Shown: positions 46,193 to 55,057 of the stretch, piece after piece
Position numbering within the stretch: position 1 is the stretch's first letter
Layout of the letters: every line of letters begins with the position of its first letter
Source of the DNA: Micavibrio sp. UBA6145
Lineage (GTDB): Bacteria > Pseudomonadota > Alphaproteobacteria > Micavibrionales > UBA1664
Direction of reading: 5' to 3'
Assembly: GCA_002423205.1 (NCBI GenBank)
Contig: DIUZ01000026.1
Span: 1-64,000, forward strand
Length of the DNA: 64,000 bases
Translations under genes and position numbers: made by a program
Notes under the pieces: generated by a model
The model's input: only the letters and a program-made list of their open reading frames with translations
Told to the model about the DNA's origin: nothing
Database searches by the model: none

Positions 46193-47866
46193 TTAGAATC
46201 TATACCCCATATTAAAACCAATCATCGGCGTGGACTTCTTGCTGTCAGACTCTGGTGCGCCGCCAAGCGTACGCCATGCCGCATTCACATCGGCTTTCCA
46301 TCCGCTCTGTTCAAATCGTACACCTAAACCTGCGCCCGCGATGCTCCGTGTGTTATCGCCGGCCGCCCACGGATCTTGATTGATCGTCACGCGACCATGG
46401 TCGTAGAACACATAGGGTGCGAATGATTTCACTTGATAGCGAAGCTCAATCTGGCTGAACCATCCCTCATCGCCATACCCCTCACCCGATGGAAATGCGC
46501 GCACACCGCTTGACCCGCCAAGGCCAAAGCTTTCGGAAGAATCCAGATTATCCGTTGCCCATTGGCCCGAGAAACGGCCAAACATAGAGAAATCAGAAGG
46601 CAGTGCCTGCAAGCGTGCAATATCAAGATTGAATTTATCAAAGCCGCCATCTGTCTTGGCTGTCGCGATATCCAATAGCTTCAGACTTTGTCCAAGATTC
46701 AGAACACCATGCGTCCATGAAACCGCACCATACGTAACACCGCCGCCTGCAAAGCCATCACGCCGATCAAAATTCATACCGGCCACAAGACCGTGGCTGG
46801 ATTTACCATCTTTGGTATTTGTGGAATCTTGTTCATCCTTCAGCCATTTACGCTGGTATGTGCCGTTCAAAACGATATTGGTTTTTTGCGACCGGATGAA
46901 CGGATAGCTTAAACCGGCACTGGCTGTCTTGGCTGTGCCATGCGCATCCAGGTTTTTGAATTCACTTCCTAATTCATAATAGGTATGTGAATAGACCGTT
47001 TGGGCGCGTAAACCTGATATGCCCACCGGCAGGCTGTAAGATGCCGTGCCATACCACATATCTTCCTGTGTATAGAGCGTGTTCAGCCGCACCTGATCAC
47101 CCAGCATAAACGGGCTATCGGCTTGAAAATCCGCATAGGCGCGGTGACGCCCGGTATAACGGTTGCCGTAATTATCGATACCGACCTGACCGCTATAATA
47201 TGAATCACGATCAAGCTTCACATCCAAATCACCAGTCCCCACATCCTGTCCAGGACGAATGATCGGCGTCGCTTTATATCCCGGCAGATCATCGATCAAA
47301 AGCGTGGCACGTTCCAAAGACCTGTTTTCAATCACCGACCCCTTGGTCAATGGATTTAAGTAAGATTGTGCATTCTTAGAACGCGCGTCATCGCTGAGCA
47401 CTTTTGTTTCGCCAAAACGTCCTTCCACAATCTCAATGCGCAGCGTGCCCTTATCAATTTCCTGTGCAGGAATAAGCGCGCGTGCAAAAGGATAGCCCTT
47501 CGCGTGATAGTAGGCCGTAATACGGTCCGCTAAATCCTTTACGCCTGACAAATCATAAGACTGACCCTGGTAACGCCCCAAGGCCGTCTGCAATTCCGCA
47601 ATGCCAAAGATCGTATTGCCATGAAAATCAACAGACTGCGCGACGACCTTTGGTCCGCCCGGCGCTGTTTTCTCTGCCGCCGGTATCGCAATCGAAAGCG
47701 ATGAGCGTGCCGGGATTGCCGGCGCATTTCTCTGTATTTCCTGTATTGTGCGGCCGGCATCCGGCTGCTGCTGCGCAAAAGCAGCGGGCGATAGCACGGC
47801 ACAAGCCGCGCCCAGCATCAGAACAGCTATAAAACACTGGCAAGACCGGTTTCGCATAGTCATCAC
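46193..47866 (-). CDS. TpsB outer-membrane transporter (ShlB/FhaC family)
   Basis: 557 residues with a signal peptide ending near AFAQQ. POTRA_2 (about 70-150; VDFHGNTIFGIAELQTALG) and a ShlB-type linker lead to a 16-strand barrel ending in MGYRF, an outer-membrane terminal Phe. The conserved barrel region around GGSSGVRAFPSGEGYGDEG is present. It secretes its TpsA partner across the outer membrane without ATP. The start overlaps the TpsA stop (ATGA), so the pair is coupled. Confidence 0.95.
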   Translation of the reverse strand: MMTMRNRSCQCFIAVLMLGAACAVLSPAAFAQQQPDAGRTIQEIQRNAPAIPARSSLSIAIPAAEKTAPGGPKVVAQSVDFHGNTIFGIAELQTALGRYQGQSYDLSGVKDLADRITAYYHAKGYPFARALIPAQEIDKGTLRIEIVEGRFGETKVLSDDARSKNAQSYLNPLTKGSVIENRSLERATLLIDDLPGYKATPIIRPGQDVGTGDLDVKLDRDSYYSGQVGIDNYGNRYTGRHRAYADFQADSPFMLGDQVRLNTLYTQEDMWYGTASYSLPVGISGLRAQTVYSHTYYELGSEFKNLDAHGTAKTASAGLSYPFIRSQKTNIVLNGTYQRKWLKDEQDSTNTKDGKSSHGLVAGMNFDRRDGFAGGGVTYGAVSWTHGVLNLGQSLKLLDIATAKTDGGFDKFNLDIARLQALPSDFSMFGRFSGQWATDNLDSSESFGLGGSSGVRAFPSGEGYGDEGWFSQIELRYQVKSFAPYVFYDHGRVTINQDPWAAGDNTRSIAGAGLGVRFEQSGWKADVNAAWRTLGGAPESDSKKSTPMIGFNMGYRF

Positions 47867-50800
47867 TCTGTATCACCGTTTGATTGCAGACCATAAGGCA
47901 TGTTCACCCCACCATCGACGACAAAAACCTGCAAAATACCAGGCGCATTATTATGCGGCCCGATCTGCGCCAGATTCACGCTGCCTTGCGATCCAGTCTC
48001 ACCGATCGAGCTGACTTGAACAATATCAAGCCCACCCGCATTGATGCTCGGTGTAGCAATAAAGGCTGGCGTAGCAGTAACGACAGGCGCGCTCTTAGGC
48101 ACGGTCACGGCAGCATCTTTGACAGGGTCACGTGTCGGCTCAACAATCGACAACGTGCCGTTTGAATAAGAAATCGTATAACCAAATCCGTTGCTCAAGC
48201 CGCTCGGCAAAAACGTGTAGCTACCAAGGTTAGACGCACCATCTGCATTACCACCTATAGAAAGCGTTCCGGTAAGATTGGTCGCAGTATCACCGTTTAA
48301 AAAGCCGCCATATGTTACGCCCGCATTGCCGACATATGGCTGCCCGTCAAAAACCTTGGTGGCATTATTTGCCGTTACAGTAATGACGCGCGCATCACGA
48401 TAAATCGCGTACACCCCTGAGCCAAGAGCCGTCGTGAAATTAGTTGTGGTTTCATCGCTATTGAAACGCGAATGTCCTGCACTGACCAGGGCATTAAACC
48501 CGGTGCTGCCAGTGGCGCTACCCGTATAGAGCGTACTGCGCCCTCCGGCACCCGTTGTAAATGTCGGGCCGCCGCTTAGAATGATATTGCCACCCGTCGA
48601 GGTACCGGCCGCCGCATCTTTGCCTGCGTTCAAAACAATCGCGCTGGCCGACGTCGATGACGTGCTCACATTTCGTGAAACGGTCAGATTGCCTGTTTTC
48701 GTTGCAATGTCCACCGCACCATCGGACACAATCCCGTTCATGCCACCCACTGTGCCTATAGCCAAAGCACCATTATTCAGCAGCGAGATGGAGGCAACAT
48801 CCCCAGCAACCGTGCCAATCATGTTATTGGTACCGTCTAATGTGACAGCAGCATCCGTGGCATTAAGCTTCAAGCCGCTGACCGCTATATTGCCGGAATC
48901 CGTGATCGTGCCGCTGCCTGTCACATTGATGGTAAGATTATGATCAGAGATCGCAACCGCGCCCAGCGTTACAGACCCGGCGGAATTGATTTCCGTGTCG
49001 TTATTGAAGGTATAATTGTCCAGGATGACGTTACCTGTATTGGAATCGCCAAAGACGAACTTTGAAAAACCAGTTTTAAACAAACCGCTGCTGCCAAACA
49101 GACTGGCCGGACTGATCCATAACGAGCCGTCTGACGGATTGGTTGTTTGCACTTTAATGGCTTTGCCGTTGGTGCGTTGCTTCAATGTAAGCGTACCTGT
49201 GCTTTGCACCGCACTGCCTGTAAATGTACCGCCGCCGAACACACGGTTAGCGCTCAGCGTATCGGCACTGATCGTGATATTACTGGACGATGCCGTGACC
49301 GGCGAAGCAATGCCAAACCCAGCAGGCAGGCTTGCGGTATAGCCGATGGTGCTGTTTACCACCACGTCTTCATACGTCGACGCGCCGCCCTTTGTACCCG
49401 TAATGGAAATCGGACCGCTGGCTGCAAGCACATAAGAACTTGGCTCCAGATGCACGCCGCCACCATTATTGATGCCGCCGCGGCCCGTACCGATCAGTGA
49501 GACACCGCCATTCGTACCCGTTGCAGCCAGAACGATACCCGACGTATTAGTGCCCCATAAGAACACGCCCCAGCCATTCGTGCTGCTGCCTGCGTTCGCA
49601 TCGCCGTTCAAGGCAATGGCCGTGGTATTGGTGGCCGACGAAAGAATGCGCGTGTAGCCTGTAAAATTGGTTTCAATCGCATTACTGGATCCGCTGGTGC
49701 TGCGCGCTTCACCTGTCAGCGAAACGGTCCCCGTACCTGCGTCGATCAAGTTGCTGCCATGCAGACGAATGCCGTTGGCATTTGATGTACTACCGCTATC
49801 CGTACTGGCATATGACGTGTGACTTGTGGCGCTCCTGCCACGAAGGACGATGTTGCCGCCACCGGAATTCAGCGTCGCCGTATCCATGGTAATGCCGTTA
49901 CCGTGAACACCCGCAACACCCGTTGCAAAGCCGGTCGTGGTATTCGCACCCCCGGACAATGTGATCGACCCGCCATGCGTATGAATGGCCGCACCCGTCC
50001 CGGCGCTTTGTTTCATCCAGATGTAACCGCCATTCGTAGCGTCACTATCAGCCCACAGCGTGGTATTCAGCGCGGCCGTTGTTGAATTGATCTGGCTGCC
50101 CGCTTCCATGAGGATGCTGCGCGCGCTTTTCAGCGTCAGACTGGCTGCGCTTCCGCCCGTGTAATTAATGGCGCGGTTAGACGCCAGCGTCAGATCTGTC
50201 GTAGCACCCGTGGTTTCCAAAGTTGTGCTGGTTGAACCCAATTTAACATCATTGCTATATGTCTGGCCCAGCTCAGTTTTAATATAGCCGCCATTCACGT
50301 TGATATCATCGCTGGTTACGCTCAGGGATTTAAGCTCCTTGCGCGTGCCGACTTCACCACGGAATGTAACACTGCCCGCGCCCGAGTTGATGGCCAGTGG
50401 AGAATTATCGAGATTGGTTTCCCGGATGACGATATCCAGCGGGACGTTGTTGTTATCAAGATCATTCCAACGGCCCAGATCGCTGCCGATCTGCAAGCGG
50501 TCTTCCCCTGTAGGGCCAGTACCGCCATTCGGCTCACCGCTCAACCAGTTGATGAAACCGCCATTCATGGCAAGACCGGTAGCCTGATTATAGAACGCTA
50601 ACCCGCTACCACCATCCATCGCCGCTTCAGGTCCGAAAATCCAACGCCAAACCCCATCGGTGCCAATCCCCTTCACACGGCGGCCGCCAAGCCACGCACC
50701 ATCAGACAAACCGGCACCCGCAACAAATCCGCCTGTATAGACCACAACAGCGTTCTCAAGCCGTGATGTCACCGTGGCCAGGTATTGATCGCCCACAGCG

Positions 50801-52407
50801 CCCAAACCCGCCGTGCCGTTTTTAGCCAATGTATTGGCACCGTCCCAATCGATATTGGTCGTGACAAGCTTCGTATATTCGTTACCAGAATTCAAAATGC
50901 TCTTGAAATCGACATCACCGCCTGACGTGGTGATGTTAAGTCCGCTAGGGTTGGCGATCAGCATTTCACCGTTCACGGTAACATTGCCGCCTGCTGTTGT
51001 CAGATTCACAGCGCCAGATCCGCCGACATACACATCACCACCCACCAGAGTCTGCACGCCGTTAACCGTCGCGGTCGCACCTGTGCCAAAACTTAGATCG
51101 CCGCCATTGGTGGTGATATCGTTATTCAAAATGACGATTCCGCCGCCGTCGCGCGCGCCACTGTTATTATCCGCATCAAGCACAACATGCAGTTTGTTAT
51201 TGGAACTGCTAATCGCTTGATTGACCACGATGGAGTTCGCTGCACGCAGGGTCAGCGTGGCGTCGCCGCCATCCGTTTTGGAAATTGAGGAGTCGACGAC
51301 GATATCTCCAATCACCGCACCGTTACCAAGGCTTCCTTGCGAGGCGTCATTGGCAGCTGTCGTAATCGTAACACTCGTGCCATCATCAAGCGTGTCGGAA
51401 ATATTCCCGGCTGCGGTAGCATCAATTGTGTAGTTATACGGATCGATCAACCATTCGCCGCCCTGCCCGTAGACGGATGACGCTGTAACTTTAAGCCCTG
51501 CCTGCTGCTCGACTATAGCCGCTGACGTTTCGATAAAACCGCCATCGCCGCCCGTGGGCGCGCTGGCATCCAGTTTACCGCTGATCTTCGCAGTACCTTT
51601 TTGCATATCGCCCATCAGGACGATCTTGCCATTTTTGCCAGTCGAAAGTGTTTTGGCTTCCGTAATTCCAGTATGATTAATGACCGATGTCGCAAGATCG
51701 CCCGCAGCCTTGGCAGTCATATATATAGTGCCGCCATCGGCGCGTACGGCACCGCCTTGTTCGATCAAAGTATCGATTGCGCCCTGCTCAATCTCGAGCT
51801 TGACCGGCCCACCCATATCGAGCGTAACCTTATTACCCGCACCAACCAGCACATTGCCTTCATCGGCCGTGATTGTGCCTGTATTGATGATATGCGCGGC
51901 GATCAGAGCGACCGTGCCGCCATTCGCCGCGTGGATATTGCCTTGGTTGACAACAGCATTGGAGCTTACCCCCTCAAACGTATAACGCCCTGCCATAAAA
52001 TCCGCAGTCGTGATGTTTTGGGTCGAAGCGACGAGCCCGCCAACATTGACTTGTGCATCCGGCGTAAACAAAACCCCATTGGGGTTGATCAGGAATACCT
52101 TTCCGTTTGCAGTCAACGCACCCTGAATAACCGATACATCACTGCCCAGTACGCGATTGAGCGCCACAGCATCCGCTGAAGGCTGCACAAAATTCACGGC
52201 ATGACCGGAACCAATAGAAAAGCTCTGCCAGTCGGCTGCCATGGCAGCCGTATCCTGGGTCACCGTCATCGTGGTGCCGGATGTCGAAATACTACCCGAA
52301 CCCGCTGTAATTTGCCCCCCTGTGGGCAAATCAGCCGCCAACGCAGCGGGTGCCAGCACAGCGAAAGCTGCACTCGTCAGCCACAGAGAGCGCCGCGCAT
52401 ACGTCAT
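47863..52407 (-). CDS. TpsA filamentous-hemagglutinin-like adhesin with C-type-lectin-like domain
   Basis: 1,514 residues with a signal peptide (about 1-25, LAPAALA). The TPS secretion domain (about 26-290) contains NRVLGSD and the hallmark NPNGVLF. A long beta-helix of Gly/Asn/Thr-rich repeats follows. Embedded at about residues 545-660 is a C-type-lectin-like domain: YLATVTSRLENA, AWLGG (W572), VWRWIFGPE, FINW (W621), GEPNGG (E625-P626-N627) and RWNDLDNN (W647-N648-D649). EPN and WND are the calcium and sugar contact motifs of canonical C-type lectins. Near the C-terminus lies a YDG/MBG-type domain (VTANNATKVFDGQPY). It is secreted by the adjoining TpsB and probably mediates adhesion, possibly to glycans. 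Ribosome-binding site is weak. Confidence 0.93.
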   Translation of the reverse strand: MTYARRSLWLTSAAFAVLAPAALAADLPTGGQITAGSGSISTSGTTMTVTQDTAAMAADWQSFSIGSGHAVNFVQPSADAVALNRVLGSDVSVIQGALTANGKVFLINPNGVLFTPDAQVNVGGLVASTQNITTADFMAGRYTFEGVSSNAVVNQGNIHAANGGTVALIAAHIINTGTITADEGNVLVGAGNKVTLDMGGPVKLEIEQGAIDTLIEQGGAVRADGGTIYMTAKAAGDLATSVINHTGITEAKTLSTGKNGKIVLMGDMQKGTAKISGKLDASAPTGGDGGFIETSAAIVEQQAGLKVTASSVYGQGGEWLIDPYNYTIDATAAGNISDTLDDGTSVTITTAANDASQGSLGNGAVIGDIVVDSSISKTDGGDATLTLRAANSIVVNQAISSSNNKLHVVLDADNNSGARDGGGIVILNNDITTNGGDLSFGTGATATVNGVQTLVGGDVYVGGSGAVNLTTAGGNVTVNGEMLIANPSGLNITTSGGDVDFKSILNSGNEYTKLVTTNIDWDGANTLAKNGTAGLGAVGDQYLATVTSRLENAVVVYTGGFVAGAGLSDGAWLGGRRVKGIGTDGVWRWIFGPEAAMDGGSGLAFYNQATGLAMNGGFINWLSGEPNGGTGPTGEDRLQIGSDLGRWNDLDNNNVPLDIVIRETNLDNSPLAINSGAGSVTFRGEVGTRKELKSLSVTSDDINVNGGYIKTELGQTYSNDVKLGSTSTTLETTGATTDLTLASNRAINYTGGSAASLTLKSARSILMEAGSQINSTTAALNTTLWADSDATNGGYIWMKQSAGTGAAIHTHGGSITLSGGANTTTGFATGVAGVHGNGITMDTATLNSGGGNIVLRGRSATSHTSYASTDSGSTSNANGIRLHGSNLIDAGTGTVSLTGEARSTSGSSNAIETNFTGYTRILSSATNTTAIALNGDANAGSSTNGWGVFLWGTNTSGIVLAATGTNGGVSLIGTGRGGINNGGGVHLEPSSYVLAASGPISITGTKGGASTYEDVVVNSTIGYTASLPAGFGIASPVTASSSNITISADTLSANRVFGGGTFTGSAVQSTGTLTLKQRTNGKAIKVQTTNPSDGSLWISPASLFGSSGLFKTGFSKFVFGDSNTGNVILDNYTFNNDTEINSAGSVTLGAVAISDHNLTINVTGSGTITDSGNIAVSGLKLNATDAAVTLDGTNNMIGTVAGDVASISLLNNGALAIGTVGGMNGIVSDGAVDIATKTGNLTVSRNVSTSSTSASAIVLNAGKDAAAGTSTGGNIILSGGPTFTTGAGGRSTLYTGSATGSTGFNALVSAGHSRFNSDETTTNFTTALGSGVYAIYRDARVITVTANNATKVFDGQPYVGNAGVTYGGFLNGDTATNLTGTLSIGGNADGASNLGSYTFLPSGLSNGFGYTISYSNGTLSIVEPTRDPVKDAAVTVPKSAPVVTATPAFIATPSINAGGLDIVQVSSIGETGSQGSVNLAQIGPHNNAPGILQVFVVDGGVNMPYGLQSNGDTE

Positions 52408-52654
52408 GGTCTTTAAAAGGCAAAATTGATTCGAAATGGCAGCCTCTCAAGGCAAAAAGGAATGTCCTTACCATGATAGAGACTCGTTTTGTCAGCACAA
52501 GAAGCGCTCTTTGCCTATCGATACAAAAGCAGAACTAATTATGAAAGACATGGCTGGATATTCCAGAAGCATACCTGGGATGACGGAGCGAGTTGCCTTG
52601 ACCACCAATCATTGGTCATAATTTCTGAAATTCTGCTGGAGTTTGTATTATATT
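52408..52654. other. Divergent intergenic region between tpsA and ars genes
   Basis: About 250 bases hold the tpsA promoter (minus) and the ars promoter (plus). Several short open frames can be read here, but none has a ribosome-binding site or family resemblance. The ars end is very AT-rich (52620-52670). Confidence 0.5.
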
Positions 52655-52668
52655 TCTATATGTATAGA
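52655..52668. promoter_or_regulatory. Probable ArsR operator TCTATA-TG-TATAGA
   Basis: Perfect 6-bp inverted repeats flank a 2-base centre at 52655-52668, ending four bases before the arsR ATG. ArsR-family proteins usually bind such AT-rich dyads over their own promoters, so autoregulation is likely. A second short palindrome CATATG overlaps the start codon. Confidence 0.5.
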
Positions 52669-52671
52669 CAT

Positions 52672-53046
52672 ATGGACATACAAAAAGCCCTGATCGTCTT
52701 TGACGCGCTCTCCCAGGAAACCCGCCTGCTTGTGTTCAGAATGCTGATTGAATACGGAACACAGGGTGCGCCTGCCGGGGCTTTGAGCGACAGGCTGGAT
52801 ATCCCGCACAACAGCCTGTCCTTCCACCTCAAACATATGAGCAACGCAGGGCTTGTCCTGTCCCGGCGCGAAGGGCGGTCGATTATCTATAGCGCCAACT
52901 TTGAACTTTTTACCGGGCTCATCCGCTACATGATCGAAGATTGTTGTCGTGTTGAATTCGCCAGTATCCGCGAAGACAGGAAAAGGGGATCGTCCGTTAT
53001 CGAACTTATGAATTGTTGCCAGCCCAAAAAGGAGAAAAGACCATGA
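52672..53046 (+). CDS. arsR: ArsR-family arsenite-responsive repressor
   Basis: 124 residues from the ATG at 52672 (another ATG at 52660 would overlap the operator). The winged helix is clear: DALSQETRLLVFRMLIEYG, LSDRLDIPHNSLSFHLKHMSNAGLV and the wing RREGRSIIYSAN. The classical ELCVCDL metal site is absent. Two vicinal Cys pairs, C91-C92 (EDCCR) and C115-C116 (NCCQ), lie at the C-terminal end, as in the Acidithiobacillus-type ArsR site. It is the first gene of an ars operon and overlaps the next gene by four bases. Confidence 0.92.
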   Translation: MDIQKALIVFDALSQETRLLVFRMLIEYGTQGAPAGALSDRLDIPHNSLSFHLKHMSNAGLVLSRREGRSIIYSANFELFTGLIRYMIEDCCRVEFASIREDRKRGSSVIELMNCCQPKKEKRP

Positions 53047-53498
53047 AGCTTTCAGATGTCAAACACGCGCTTGGACGCGTATCCGCCGTAAATTTCAGAC
53101 TGCCGGACGGATCATATATTCCCCAGCATTTCCATGTCACGGAAGTAGGGCTGGTCACCAAGCATTTTATTGATTGCGGCGGCGTCGAGCGCAAAGAGAC
53201 GGTCGTGAATTTTCAGCTCTGGGAAGCCGGTGATTACGATCATCGCCTGGCACCGCAGAAATTTCTAAAAATACTGGATATTTCCAAAAAAATCCTGGGT
53301 GACGCTGAAGATCTGAATATCGAAGTCGAATACCAGCAAAATACGATTGGCAAGTTTAGCCTTGAATTTGATGACAAGGATTTCATCCTGACAAACAAAC
53401 AAACGGCCTGCCTGGCACAGGATGCCTGTGGCATACCTCCGGAAAAGCTGCCTGCCAAAACAGGATCTTGCTGCCCTCCCAAAAGTGGCTGTTGCTAA
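53043..53498 (+). CDS. DUF6428 protein with Cys-rich tail
   Basis: 151 residues from the ATG at 53043, preceded by AAAAGGAGAAAAG-type ribosome-binding sequence. The body (FHVTEVGLVTKHFIDCGG, NFQLWEAGDYDHRL, EVEYQQNTIGKFSLEF) is that of DUF6428, a family found in arsenic loci. The tail has CLAQDAC and then GSCCPPKSGCC, six cysteines suited to binding As(III) or another soft metal. A metal chaperone or scavenger is likely, but unproven. The stop codon overlaps the arsC ATG by one base. Confidence 0.9.
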   Translation: MKLSDVKHALGRVSAVNFRLPDGSYIPQHFHVTEVGLVTKHFIDCGGVERKETVVNFQLWEAGDYDHRLAPQKFLKILDISKKILGDAEDLNIEVEYQQNTIGKFSLEFDDKDFILTNKQTACLAQDACGIPPEKLPAKTGSCCPPKSGCC

Positions 53499-53917
53499 TG
53501 GCAGGCCGCGTTCTTGTTCTCTGCACGGGTAATTCCTGCCGTTCCGTGATGGCGGAGGCTTTGTTCAATCAACTGGGCAAAGGAAGCATTGAGGCCGTCA
53601 GCGCAGGCAGTCATCCGGCTGGCTATGTTCACCCCAAATCCATCGAAACCCTGAAACGTCATGGAGTCGATCCCGGCAACCCGCGCAGCAAGTCGTGGGA
53701 TGAATTCGCGGGCCGGAATTTCGATCTGGTTGTGACTGTCTGCGATGCGGCTGCAGCTGAAACATGCCCAGCCTTCCTCGGACCGGCCAAGAAGCTGCAC
53801 TGGAGCACGCCGGATCCGGCAAAAGCCAAGGGCACAGACACCGAGATCGAAGCCGCTTTTGATGAAGCCTTTAACATGCTGAAAACGCAGATCGAGCGAT
53901 ATTTAAAGAACTCCTGA
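53498..53917 (+). CDS. arsC: Arsenate reductase, low-molecular-weight phosphatase type
   Basis: 139 residues. The P-loop CTGNSCRS gives C9 and R15 (CX5R); C82 and C90 in TVCDAAAAETCP match the resolving cysteines of the thioredoxin-coupled enzyme, and D105 is in STPDPA. It reduces arsenate to arsenite in the cytoplasm through a Cys relay. It is translated directly after DUF6428. No arsenite efflux pump (ArsB or Acr3) is adjacent, which is unusual because the product must be removed. Confidence 0.95.
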   Translation: MAGRVLVLCTGNSCRSVMAEALFNQLGKGSIEAVSAGSHPAGYVHPKSIETLKRHGVDPGNPRSKSWDEFAGRNFDLVVTVCDAAAAETCPAFLGPAKKLHWSTPDPAKAKGTDTEIEAAFDEAFNMLKTQIERYLKNS

Positions 53918-54010
53918 ACTCTTCACACGCCTTCCAGCTGTTGTTTTGGCAGTCATCCAGTCGTGACCCATTTTTGTTATGAGGCCCCGGGCCTGCGCCT
54001 TGAGTCCGCC

Positions 54011-54628
54011 TTATCGAGCTGTCTTCCAGCCGAACCACAATGCCACCAGGGCCAGTAACAAAGAAAGTGCGCGCCGCACATATAATTGATTACGGCTTTC
54101 AAAAAAGCGCCGGCTGGCGTGGGCAAGAAATACGATCAGGCTGTGAATGGCTGTGGCTATGGATACATAGATACAGGTCAGAAGAATGCCCTGCGGCGCA
54201 AGTGCTGCCGAGGTATTCAAAAAACCAGGCAATATCGCAATGTAAAATATAGCCGCCTTGGGATTGAGTAGATTTGTGATCAGTCCGCGATAAAAATATC
54301 GCGCCCGTACTGTTGCGCCCGCCTTACCGGGAGAAGTCTCCGCGTTTACCCGCCAGCCTTCCCATGACAGCCATAACAGGTAAAACACCCCTGCCCATCG
54401 GAGCACCTCATACCACAGTGGAGATTCTGAAATGAGCGTAGCCAGCCCAACCGCAGCTGAAAGCCCAACCAGCAAAAGTCCCAGCGCTACACCTGCCACG
54501 GCGGAAAACCCAGCTCGGCGACCCTCTGAAGTAGTCAGGATAGCCAAATAGGCCATATTAGGCCCCGGCGTGAGCTCGATAAGAAGGCAAGTCAGTGCGA
54601 AAGGCCAAAACTGCGGAATCTCTATCAT
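54011..54628 (-). CDS. LysE/RhtB family exporter
   Basis: 205 residues from the ATG at 54628 (MIEIPQFWPFALTCLLIELTPGP). Six hydrophobic helices and the family motif TPGPNMAYLAILTTSEGRRAG identify an amino-acid or small-metabolite exporter. NLLNPKAAIFYIAILPGF is the conserved middle block. It is convergent with arsC, with 93 bases between the stops. Nothing in the sequence links it to arsenic, although it is the only exporter beside the ars genes. Confidence 0.93.
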   Translation of the reverse strand: MIEIPQFWPFALTCLLIELTPGPNMAYLAILTTSEGRRAGFSAVAGVALGLLLVGLSAAVGLATLISESPLWYEVLRWAGVFYLLWLSWEGWRVNAETSPGKAGATVRARYFYRGLITNLLNPKAAIFYIAILPGFLNTSAALAPQGILLTCIYVSIATAIHSLIVFLAHASRRFFESRNQLYVRRALSLLLALVALWFGWKTAR

Positions 54629-54749
54629 AACCACCTTGTTTATCGATCAACCCTGAAGAGCCCCTTTTGTTATCTTATTTGAGGCGTAACGACTATAAGC
54701 GCCAATTCTGGGCTCGCCCTAAGTATAGACAGATTTCTCACACTGCACA

Positions 54750-55010
54750 TTATCACCCTGTTACAAAAGCGCTGGTCGGGCTCGCCGGGCCTTATGCAGG
54801 TACCAGATATGTGGATGGCCACCAGCCGCCATTGCCACTGCTTAACGTGGGCCTATTTAACCTCCGGGCGCATGAAAAAGCCGTGCAAGATAAAGGCGGC
54901 GTGTTCAAAGCCACGTATGCGCGCACGTTGACAATGTCTGGATTATCGGGGCTCTATCATGGCTTGGTCGCAGTCGCGCACCGGTGCAGGATTATATTAC
55001 AGATTTCTGA
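54750..55010 (+). pseudogene. Decayed alpha/beta hydrolase, 3' part only
   Basis: The reading from about 54766 gives LVGLAGPYA and later YVDGHQPPLPLL and FNLRAHEKAVQDKGGVFKA. These align with GFAGLAGPYA, FVDGRQPPMLLL and FNMDNLAARIREKGGRYET of the intact lipoprotein hydrolase ending at 45342. The Asp and His active-site region is degraded. The typical C-terminal helix (APVQDYITDF then stop at 55008-55010) is in a different frame, so at least one frameshift is present. The 5' half with the nucleophile is missing. It stands directly upstream of the epimerase gene. Confidence 0.6.
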
Positions 55011-55057
55011 ACGATACGATGTAAGTCATAGACAAAGAGACCTTCATGGAGAGTGAA

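Noticed and set aside
54011..54628. LysE exporter as the missing arsenite pump
   Set aside because: It has standard RhtB/LysE motifs, lies on the opposite strand and shows no Cys/metal features; no evidence links it to arsenite.
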